DNA of 64,000 bases from assembly GCA_024654525.1 (NCBI GenBank), contig JANLHI010000031.1:1-64000 (forward strand). The letters are read 5' to 3'. Both the position numbers and the translations under genes were made by a program. Positions 7,345-13,542 of the stretch are shown here, piece by piece. This DNA comes from Patescibacteria group bacterium. Its GTDB lineage: Bacteria > Patescibacteria > Paceibacteria > UBA6257 > 2-01-FULL-56-20. The notes below the pieces were generated by a model that saw only the letters and a list, made by a program, of their open reading frames with translations, was not told where the DNA came from and did no database searches. Within the stretch, counting starts at the first letter, position 1. Every line of letters starts with the position of its first letter.

Positions 7345-8838
7345 ATGACACACAGCGAAAACAAAAATCTTAAACCAAGGTCACCAGTGGTGGTGGTGAT
7401 GGGACATGTGGATCACGGGAAGACCACGCTTCTTGACTACATTCGCAAAGCGAATGTCGCGGACAAGGAAGCGGGGGGTATTACGCAAGCAGTGGGGGCG
7501 TACGAAATTAGTCATTCTTCGGCAGGTTCGGAACATATCCAAAAAATTACTTTTATAGATACGCCCGGCCACGAGGCTTTTATCGCAATGCGTTCGCGCG
7601 GAGTGGCGATTGCGGATTTGGCAGTATTGGTGATTGCGGGGGATGAAGGAATAAAACCACAGACCAAGGAGGCGATTGAAATTATCCGAAAATCGGAAAC
7701 GCCGTTTGTGGTGGCGATTACAAAAACGGATAAACCTGCGGCAAATATAGATAAAATAAAGAATGAGCTTGCCGAAGCAGGAGTGTTGCTTGAAGGGTAT
7801 GGCGGACAGACAAGCTGGCACGGCGTATCTGCAAAAACAGGGGAGGGCGTGAATGACTTACTCGATCTTATTCTTCTTGCGGCGGAGGTTGAGGGTTTAA
7901 CCTATGATCCATCTGCTCCTGCATCGGGGTTTATACTTGAAGCGCGCAAAGACAAGCGTCGCGGTATTGAAGCGATTGCAATTATAAAGAATGGTACGCT
8001 TCGGCGCGGTGACGAAATAAGGACTCCCACTGTTTCGGGGCGTGTAAAAATACTCGAAGATTTTTTGGGAAGGGCAGTTCCCTCAATCGAAGCTTCTTCT
8101 CCTGCGCGCATTATAGGATTTGAAACGATTCCCGCTGTTGGAGAACCATTGCAGACAAAAGACGAGCAATTTCCAGATCAAGAAAAAATAAGCGTACAAC
8201 GTCTTGCGCGTGCGGGACGATTTGATGATGAAGACGAGGTTCATATATTACGCGTAATGCTTAAAGCGGGAGATGCGGGTTCTCTCGAGGCTTTGTCGAA
8301 AGTGGTGAAAGGTATTCCCTCGAAAGAGATGGCAATCGAAATAGTGAGCGAGTCGGTGGGGGATATTACGGACGGAGATGTAAGAGATGCGATTGCGACG
8401 AATGCGACCATCGCGGGGTTTAAGGTGAAGCTGGAAAAGGGAGCAGCGAATCTTGTAGAAGCGCAACATGTGCGCGTGGTTCTTTCGGATATTGTCTACG
8501 ACCTCCTGAAATCTTTGGAGGAATTTGTGCGTGTTGCGGGAAAGCCGGCGATACTTGGCGTGATTGAGGTACTTGCCGTATTCAACAAGGAAAAGCTTGA
8601 TAAGCAATTGGTGGGGGGGCGTGTTATTGAGGGTTCGTTCCGTAGTAAGGGTATGTGTGAAATAGTGCGCATGGAGAACGACGTGGAAAAAAATGTTGGT
8701 ACGGGGAAAATTACAAATCTTCGCGATAAAAAATCCGATGTGACGCAGGCAGAGAAGGGGAAGGAGGCGGGGGTGTGCATTAGCTCTTCAATCGAAATTC
8801 AAAAAGGAGATAAGTTAGTCATACGAGAAAAGCGGTAG
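7345..8838 (+). CDS. infB: translation initiation factor IF-2
   Basis: 497 aa GTPase that brings initiator tRNA to the 30S subunit and promotes subunit joining. G1 is GHVDHGKT (20-27), G3 DTPGH (72-76), G5 SAK (162-164). The G4 position reads TKTD (126-129) instead of the usual NKxD, so the guanine-contacting asparagine is replaced by threonine. The protein begins almost directly at the G domain: the long N-terminal region of typical IF-2 (700-890 aa) is missing, as in other streamlined genomes. Domains II, III and the fMet-tRNA-binding C-terminal domain follow. A GGTGG-like ribosome site precedes the ATG. rbfA lies 65 nt downstream, the conserved infB-rbfA order. Confidence 0.95.
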   Translation: MTHSENKNLKPRSPVVVVMGHVDHGKTTLLDYIRKANVADKEAGGITQAVGAYEISHSSAGSEHIQKITFIDTPGHEAFIAMRSRGVAIADLAVLVIAGDEGIKPQTKEAIEIIRKSETPFVVAITKTDKPAANIDKIKNELAEAGVLLEGYGGQTSWHGVSAKTGEGVNDLLDLILLAAEVEGLTYDPSAPASGFILEARKDKRRGIEAIAIIKNGTLRRGDEIRTPTVSGRVKILEDFLGRAVPSIEASSPARIIGFETIPAVGEPLQTKDEQFPDQEKISVQRLARAGRFDDEDEVHILRVMLKAGDAGSLEALSKVVKGIPSKEMAIEIVSESVGDITDGDVRDAIATNATIAGFKVKLEKGAANLVEAQHVRVVLSDIVYDLLKSLEEFVRVAGKPAILGVIEVLAVFNKEKLDKQLVGGRVIEGSFRSKGMCEIVRMENDVEKNVGTGKITNLRDKKSDVTQAEKGKEAGVCISSSIEIQKGDKLVIREKR

Positions 8839-8903
8839 TGCGGGAATAATAAATCAAGAAGTAAGTGTAATTTGTAATTCTCATTTCATAATTCGTAACA
8901 TTT

Positions 8904-9257
8904 ATGAATCATCGTCCTAGTCGTATTTCCAGTTTAATAGAGCATGAGTTGAGTTATATTCTTTTGCGTGAGGTTGAGTTTCCCGGCGCTCTTGTCACCG
9001 TAAGTACCGTGGAGGTAACAAAAAAGCTTGATCTTGCGAGAGTGAGGGTGAGTGTGTTGCCCTCGGATAAAGAGGGAGAAGTGCAAAAAAAACTTGATGC
9101 CGCGCAGAGAGAATTGCAATTCAAGCTTGGAAGGAAATTAAATATCAAGCCGATGCCGTATCTTAAATTCGAAATTGATCACGGAATAGAAAATGCGGCG
9201 CAGGTGGAGAAGATGTTGCTCGAAGTTGCACCGCAGGATAATGATCACCGTGCATAG
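8904..9257 (+). CDS. rbfA: ribosome-binding factor A
   Basis: 117 aa, normal family length. RbfA is a KH-like protein that binds the 30S subunit and helps maturation of the 16S rRNA 5' end. Visible family features are the N-terminal RISSLIEHELSYIL helix, the VTVSTVEVTKKLDLARVRV strand region and the C-terminal LGRKLNIKPMPYLKFEID strand with a DHGIENAAQVEKML tail. It follows infB, the classic arrangement. The infB-rbfA spacer is AT-rich and repeats short TTTGTAATTC/ATAATTCGTAA words. Confidence 0.93.
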   Translation: MNHRPSRISSLIEHELSYILLREVEFPGALVTVSTVEVTKKLDLARVRVSVLPSDKEGEVQKKLDAAQRELQFKLGRKLNIKPMPYLKFEIDHGIENAAQVEKMLLEVAPQDNDHRA

Positions 9258-9472
9258 AATTCCGAGGTAAAACACTCCGACATTTTTCCCCATTCGCTTC
9301 CACTGTCGCTTATACTATTGGAGGGTAAGTAATCTACGGACGGGTAAAGTAAGAATGTCGGATTTTTTTGGAGTTCTTGAAAAATCATCGACAAAAAGAG
9401 ATACTACGAGGGAATATGATTCGATAGCCTTGCCGACGTTTGGTGGGTTATGGTGGGAGAGGCAAGTGGTAA

Positions 9473-9544
9473 GGCCCGATAGCCAAGTGGTAAGGCAGTT
9501 CTCTGCAAAAGAACTATACGGGAGTTCGATTCTCCCTCGGGCCT
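9473..9544 (+). tRNA. tRNA-Cys (GCA)
   Basis: GGCCCGA/TCGGGCC acceptor, anticodon stem GTTCT/AGAAC with loop CTGCAAA (anticodon GCA), T-arm GGGAG TTCGATT CTCCC, discriminator T; CCA is not encoded. The next gene's ATG is three bases after the tRNA. A 15-base copy of its D-arm lies just upstream (9460-9475). Confidence 0.93.
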
Positions 9545-9546
9545 CT

Positions 9547-10089
9547 ATGAATAAAAAAATTGTTGTTTTCGCCGGTAATATATGTCTAAAAGAAAGGGAA
9601 AGTTTTTATTTCGATTTGGCATATCGGACTGGAAAGGCGCTCGCGCAAAACGGTTTTGTAACGATTACGGGGGCGGGACCTGGACTCATGGATCAGGCGC
9701 TCAAAGGAGCGCAGGAAGCAGGCGGGGATACAATCGGTATCGGATTAGACTTTGAGGGGAGAAAAAATTCGATTTATGTCAATACTCTTACTCTTTTCGA
9801 TAAGCTCGGCCCCCGACAGGATAAATTGATTGAACTTGGAGACGCCTACATGGCTTTGCCGGGGGGAGTGGGGACGCTCTATGAGATATTCAACATCCTT
9901 GCCTTAAAACGAATCAACGAAATGAATGCCGATAAGCCGCTGATTTTACTCGGCGAATATTATGACGCCTTCAAGGAGATTTTTACCAAGATGGTAGGGG
10001 ATGGATTTGCGGGACCCTCTGTACACACTTTATATGCAGTAGCGCCTTCTCCGGAAGAAGCAGTTGCTATGCTCAAGGCGAATTTATAA
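9547..10089 (+). CDS. LOG-family nucleotide phosphoribohydrolase-like protein
   Basis: 180 aa Rossmann-like LOG/YgdH-type protein. Characteristic motifs are GAGPGLMDQA at 42-51, GPRQDKL around 88-94 (the PRKxxL position) and PGGVGTLYE at 105-113 (the GGxGTxxE catalytic motif). Characterised homologues release ribose 5-phosphate from nucleotide monophosphates, or from cytokinin nucleotides in plants; the substrate here is unknown. The ATG at 9547 was chosen because the frame upstream runs through tRNA-Cys. It starts a tight group with two Nudix hydrolases (gaps of 2 and 3 nt), suggesting a nucleotide clean-up operon. Confidence 0.85.
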   Translation: MNKKIVVFAGNICLKERESFYFDLAYRTGKALAQNGFVTITGAGPGLMDQALKGAQEAGGDTIGIGLDFEGRKNSIYVNTLTLFDKLGPRQDKLIELGDAYMALPGGVGTLYEIFNILALKRINEMNADKPLILLGEYYDAFKEIFTKMVGDGFAGPSVHTLYAVAPSPEEAVAMLKANL

Positions 10090-10091
10090 TT

Positions 10092-10496
10092 ATGGAAAAA
10101 AGTTATATAGATAAACTTGCGTTTATTGAGGTGAGGAACAAAAAAGTGCTTGAAACGCGGAATTTCGGTAAGGACAAGTGGTATATCCCCGGCGGGAAAC
10201 GAGAGGTCGGGGAAACGGATGCTCAAACATTGTGCCGGGAAATAAAAGAAGAGTTGGGAGTTATCATAATTTCAGCGACCATTAAGCATTACGGAACGTT
10301 TGAAGCGCAGGCGCATGGGAAGTCTGTAGACACATTTGTACGAATGACGTGTTATACCGCCCGCTATGAAGGAGTGCTTACGCCCTGCGCCGAAGTGGAA
10401 AAGCTCGACTGGTTCGATTATTCAAAAAGGGAAATGGTGTCGCCGGTAGATCAGCTTATTTTTGATGATCTGAAACTGAAAGGATTAATTGATTAG
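10092..10496 (+). CDS. Nudix hydrolase
   Basis: 134 aa with a complete Nudix box GX5EX7REUXEEXGU: G35, E41, RE at 49-50, EE at 53-54, G56. Preceded by DKWYIPGGKREVGE, the usual substrate-platform strand. Nudix enzymes hydrolyse nucleoside diphosphates linked to another group; substrate cannot be predicted here. It begins 2 nt after the LOG gene and is followed 3 nt later by a second Nudix gene that is clearly different in sequence, so the pair is not a recent tandem duplication. Confidence 0.9.
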   Translation: MEKSYIDKLAFIEVRNKKVLETRNFGKDKWYIPGGKREVGETDAQTLCREIKEELGVIIISATIKHYGTFEAQAHGKSVDTFVRMTCYTARYEGVLTPCAEVEKLDWFDYSKREMVSPVDQLIFDDLKLKGLID

Positions 10497-10499
10497 ATT

Positions 10500-10922
10500 A
10501 TGGATGTTCAAAAGCTTTTCATTGCGACAAAAGCATTTATTGTTCGGGATGGCAAAGTGTTGATTGTCCGCGAGTCGGGGAAGTATGATGAGGGAACGAA
10601 CGCGGCGAAGTACGATGTGGTAGGAGGACGATTAAAACCGGGCGAGCGGTTTGATGAAAGTTTACGCCGCGAAGTGAGGGAGGAAACGGGACTCGACGTA
10701 AAAATCGGCAAACCCTTTTTTGTGAACGAGTGGCGTCCGGTAGTGAAGGATGAGCAGTGGCAAATCGTGGGAATGTTTTTTGAATGTGTAGTAGAAGAGG
10801 GGGAAGTGAAGTTGAGCGGTGACCATGATGCCTATGAGTGGATTGACCCTGCGGAGTATCAAAATTATCCGTTGATTGAGAATCTGAAAGTAGCGTTTGA
10901 GGCGTATCTTGCGAGGAAGTAA
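10500..10922 (+). CDS. Nudix hydrolase
   Basis: 140 aa with an intact Nudix box: G43, E49, RE at 57-58, EE at 61-62, G64. The N-terminus (KAFIVRDGKVLIVRESG) and YDVVGGRLKPGERFDESL resemble MutT/ADP-ribose-type members with an aspartate-rich loop near the C-terminus (SGDHDAYEWIDPAEY). Last gene of the LOG-Nudix-Nudix group; its stop is 57 nt before tRNA-Leu. Confidence 0.9.
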   Translation: MDVQKLFIATKAFIVRDGKVLIVRESGKYDEGTNAAKYDVVGGRLKPGERFDESLRREVREETGLDVKIGKPFFVNEWRPVVKDEQWQIVGMFFECVVEEGEVKLSGDHDAYEWIDPAEYQNYPLIENLKVAFEAYLARK

Positions 10923-10937
10923 TTTTTTGAATAAGTA

Positions 10938-10966
10938 TTTACACCTGTAACTAAAACCTATAACCT
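10938..10966 (+). promoter_or_regulatory. possible tRNA-Leu promoter
   Basis: TTTACA (10938-10943), 17 bp spacer, TAACCT (10961-10966), 13 nt before the tRNA. It overlaps an ACCTATAACCTAG spacer word that recurs elsewhere in the window, so the match could be incidental. Confidence 0.35.
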
Positions 10967-10979
10967 AGAACTTGTTAAT

Positions 10980-11065
10980 GCCCGGGTGGCGGAATTGGTG
11001 TACGCAGCGGACTTAAAATCCGTAGCCGGTAACACGGCTTGTGGGTTCGACTCCCACCCCGGGCA
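10980..11065 (+). tRNA. tRNA-Leu (UAA)
   Basis: Class II tRNA: GCCCGGG/CCCGGGC acceptor, anticodon stem CGGAC/TCCGT-type with TTAAAA loop region giving anticodon TAA, long variable arm GTAGCCGGTAACACGGCT, T-arm GTGGG TTCGACT CCCAC, discriminator A. CCA is not encoded. The 3' 22 bases are repeated downstream at 11222-11243. Confidence 0.93.
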
Positions 11066-11066
11066 C

Positions 11067-11243
11067 TATGCTCAAATGGACACCGCAAAGGTGTCCATTT
11101 GAGTTGTAATGTGGGAGTCGAACCGAAAGAGGGGTCGGGAGGAAAGTATATGGTTTCTCCCGTGTAGGAAAAAGTCCGGAGGACGATTTAAAAACCGAGG
11201 GTTGTTAAGGAACGAAGCGACGTTCGCCTCCCACCCCGGGCAC
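11067..11243 (+). repeat. hairpin element bounded by tRNA-Leu 3'-end copies
   Basis: The right boundary (11222-11243) matches the tRNA-Leu 3' end (11045-11066) at 21 of 22 bases. Inside lies a perfect 14-bp hairpin (11071-11103, CTCAAATGGACACC arms), then GTGGGAGTCGAAC at 11111-11123, the exact reverse complement of the tRNA T-arm. The family core follows: GGGGTCGGGA, a GGGA/TCCC hairpin, AAAAACCGAGGGTT, TTAAGGA and GAAGCGACG. The same core occurs at 18506, 37619 and, inverted, at 37082. CATTAGAA follows the right end here and in the tRNA-Pro copy. Confidence 0.75.
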
Positions 11244-11280
11244 ATTAGAAAGTAATCCCGTCTAGAGAGTTGGCTCTTAT

Positions 11281-11307
11281 GTGGCTGTGGATAGCCACTT
11301 TTTTTTA
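11281..11307 (+). terminator. rho-independent terminator
   Basis: GTGGCT (11281-11286) / AGCCAC (11293-11298) stem followed by eight T. Ends the transcript of tRNA-Leu and its downstream element. Confidence 0.8.
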
Positions 11308-11356
11308 TTTGTGAGAGGTGTACACTAAAAGATAGTTGGTTTTTTTGAAAAATATC

Positions 11357-11400
11357 AGTCGCGTCTTTAGGGGATTTTGGTCCTTTAAAGACGCGGCTGA
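11357..11400 (+). promoter_or_regulatory. strong hairpin in the leader of the secreted-protein gene
   Basis: CAGTCGCGTCTTTA at 11357-11370 pairs with TAAAGACGCGGCTG at 11387-11400 around a GGGGATTTTGGTCC inner part. There is no T-run, so it is not an intrinsic terminator. It lies 120 nt upstream of the ATG at 11521 and may be a stabilising or regulatory 5' structure. Confidence 0.5.
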
Positions 11401-11520
11401 TTCTAGATAAGCTGTTTGCTTCCTGCAAGGATTGCATGGGATAAAAGGGAGAACCTCTAGAAAAAAAGGAGCTAAGCAATTGTTTCAAGCTCCTCTCGGT
11501 AAACACAAAAAAGGATAAGT

Positions 11521-12093
11521 ATGATAAAAAAACTCTTCAAATGGGCTACGGCTACGGTTGTGGCGTTCGGAATTACCGCATCGGCGATTGCGGTGGAATA
11601 CAGTGTTCTGCAAGATGTCGGTGCGAAGAAGGCGAAGGATCTCTATGTGGCGGGCCAGCCAGAAGCTGTTGTCTCGGGTCAATTCACGCTTACGGTGATT
11701 CTCAAATACACCGCTCAAGCGTTTAAAGATGCCTACGCCTACCAAGATATGGATCAGCGTGTTATCTTCGCGACTCCTGCTGATATTCACGTCGTGGTTC
11801 TGGATGATGCCATAAGAGCGAAGCTTGCACGAACGGTTCTGAATGATGCGGCGGATGCTTCAATGACTGATACGCTGATTCAAACGCCAATCATCGCGGT
11901 ACAGACCGATTCCGTTGTTGTAACTTACGCTGATACCGATGTGAGCCTGGTTCGAAATTGTTCATTCGCGGCGACTGTCGCCGCTTTCATGGGTCAATCC
12001 GATTTCACGATCACCAAGACTGAATGGGGTGGCACAACGGGTATTTTCCTGGAACACGGTCATCACGCGGGTGAATCGACTTTCACCAGCTAA
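11521..12093 (+). CDS. secreted protein of unknown function
   Basis: 190 aa. Residues 1-24 form a clear signal peptide: KKLFKW, then a hydrophobic core ending AIA before VEY. The mature part is rich in A, T, V and D with alternating beta-like segments (FTLTVILKY, VIFATPADIHVVVLDD, IIAVQTDSVVVTYADTDVSL) and no cysteine pair, so a small exported beta-rich domain is likely. No family recognised. It is a single-gene unit: terminator upstream at 11281, structured leader, own terminator at 12156. The isolated setting and long leader suggest an abundant or regulated surface protein (inference). Confidence 0.7.
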   Translation: MIKKLFKWATATVVAFGITASAIAVEYSVLQDVGAKKAKDLYVAGQPEAVVSGQFTLTVILKYTAQAFKDAYAYQDMDQRVIFATPADIHVVVLDDAIRAKLARTVLNDAADASMTDTLIQTPIIAVQTDSVVVTYADTDVSLVRNCSFAATVAAFMGQSDFTITKTEWGGTTGIFLEHGHHAGESTFTS

Positions 12094-12155
12094 TCGGTAA
12101 TTCGTGGTTTGCAAACACCAAGAAGTTTTGCGCAGCTTATAGTTTGAAAACAAGT

Positions 12156-12192
12156 AATAGCGACGCGCTCCGGCCGTCGCTATTCCCTTTTT
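12156..12192 (+). terminator. rho-independent terminator
   Basis: AATAGCGACG (12156-12165) pairs with CGTCGCTATT (12175-12184), tail CCCTTTTT. Ends the secreted-protein gene. Confidence 0.85.
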
Positions 12193-12239
12193 AAGGGATT
12201 GTATTTGAATTGAGGCTTAAGCTGCGCTACGATAGGGGA

Positions 12240-12950
12240 ATGTCAGAAGAAGAGACGGTGAAAGGGCATCTCCATCCTATCTCGCGCGCGATTTTGGATA
12301 TCCGCAGTATTTTTGCGGAACTTGGATTTGAGGTGGGGATTGGATCAGAGATTGAGAGCGAGTGGTACAACTTTGACGCCTTGAATATCGCGAAAGATCA
12401 CCCTGCGCGCGATATGCAGGACACATTCTGGTTGAAACCGCTTTCGGAGCGAAAGCTTTTGCGTACGCATAACACCGCGCTTACCGCGCGGGCAGTTGAG
12501 GCGTACAAAGATCGTTTTCCGGTGCGGAAAATTTTCCCCGGCAAAGTGTTTCGCAATGAGGCGACTGATGCGACCCACGAGGCGCAATTTTTCCAAATGG
12601 ACGGGATGTATGTGGATAAAAATGTTTCTCTCGCGCACTTGAAAGGAGTACTCACTCATTTTTACAAAAGGTTTCTTGGCGACGATGTAGTAATTCGTTT
12701 CCGTCCAAGCTTCTTCTCATTCACGGAGCCCTCGGTAGAAATAGACATTCAATATAAAGGGAGGTGGCTCGAAATTTTGGGAGGAGGAATGATTCATCCC
12801 AATGTATTCAAAACGGCGGGTGTGGACCCTAAAGAATGGAGCGGGTTCGCGTTCGGCGGGAGCATTGACCGCCCTATCATGATTAAGTATGGAATTGATG
12901 ACATTCGCTATTTTTATAACGGCGACCTCCGTATCGTTAATCAGTTTTAG
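12240..12950 (+). CDS. pheS: phenylalanyl-tRNA synthetase alpha subunit, short form
   Basis: 236 aa catalytic core that charges tRNA-Phe together with PheT. Class II signatures are visible: NFDALNI and KDHPARDMQDTFWL, RTHNTALTAR, KVFRNEATDATHEAQFFQ (motif 2), GGGMIHPNV, and motif 3 GFAFGGSIDRPIMIKYGIDD. The normal N-terminal coiled coil (about 90 residues) that contacts tRNA is absent; typical PheS is about 330-350 aa. The ATG at 12240 is preceded too closely by AGGGG, and a TTG at 12210 would add ten residues, so the start is uncertain. A NYN-domain gene follows 2 nt later, before pheT. Confidence 0.93.
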   Translation: MSEEETVKGHLHPISRAILDIRSIFAELGFEVGIGSEIESEWYNFDALNIAKDHPARDMQDTFWLKPLSERKLLRTHNTALTARAVEAYKDRFPVRKIFPGKVFRNEATDATHEAQFFQMDGMYVDKNVSLAHLKGVLTHFYKRFLGDDVVIRFRPSFFSFTEPSVEIDIQYKGRWLEILGGGMIHPNVFKTAGVDPKEWSGFAFGGSIDRPIMIKYGIDDIRYFYNGDLRIVNQF

Positions 12951-12952
12951 AC

Positions 12953-13459
12953 ATGAAATTCACTCGCAACAACTACGCATTCATAGATAGCCAGAATTTG
13001 AATCTCGCCATTCGCGGGCAAGGGTGGATTTTGGATTTCAAAAAGTTTCGGATTTATTTATTAGATAAGCATGGAGTGTCAAAAGCTTTCATCTTTCTTG
13101 GGTATATTGAGGAAAATAAAAAGCTATATGATTTTCTCGAGCGGGTTGGTTATACATGCATCTTTAAGCCAATTCTCGAGTACAAAACTGGCGAGGTAAA
13201 AGGCAATTGCGATGCAGAACTCGTGTTGCAGACGATGATTGAATATGAAAACTATGAAAAAGCGGTTATCGTGACTGGAGACGGAGATTTCTATTGCCTT
13301 GCAAAGTTTTTATTTGAGAAAAAGAAGCTTGAAGCGCTCGTTATACCGAATCAATATAAATTTTCGGCATTGTTAAAATTCAATTTTTTTCGCCCGCTCC
13401 TTCGCTATTTAAATGATTTAGAGAAAAGACTTGCGTACAAAAAAGAAAAGGCCCCATAA
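12953..13459 (+). CDS. NYN-domain (LabA-like PIN-fold) nuclease
   Basis: 168 aa. NYN domains are PIN-like ribonucleases with four acidic active-site residues. Visible here are FIDSQNL near residues 10-16 (first Asp), GNCDAELVLQ in the middle and VTGDGDF (GDxD-type motif) before a C-terminal basic tail ending KKEKAP. It lies 2 nt after pheS and 83 nt before pheT, so it interrupts the usual pheST operon. This placement suggests a role in RNA turnover tied to translation, but that is inference. An alternative is an accidental insertion. Confidence 0.85.
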   Translation: MKFTRNNYAFIDSQNLNLAIRGQGWILDFKKFRIYLLDKHGVSKAFIFLGYIEENKKLYDFLERVGYTCIFKPILEYKTGEVKGNCDAELVLQTMIEYENYEKAVIVTGDGDFYCLAKFLFEKKKLEALVIPNQYKFSALLKFNFFRPLLRYLNDLEKRLAYKKEKAP

Positions 13460-13542
13460 GGACGGAACCTTAAGGGGTGGTCTTTCCCGTTGGTGATACG
13501 CTAGTATGGTAGCAAGTGAGTAGATAATGTCAAACCAATAGC

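Noticed and set aside
6950..7351. A longer GIY-YIG protein starting at 7351
   Set aside because: The additional 52 residues translate a palindromic repeat and the infB leader; family similarity begins at the ATG at 7195.
11485..11790. Minus-strand open frame over the secreted-protein gene
   Set aside because: Antisense to a gene with a clear signal peptide and terminator; no independent start site or family.
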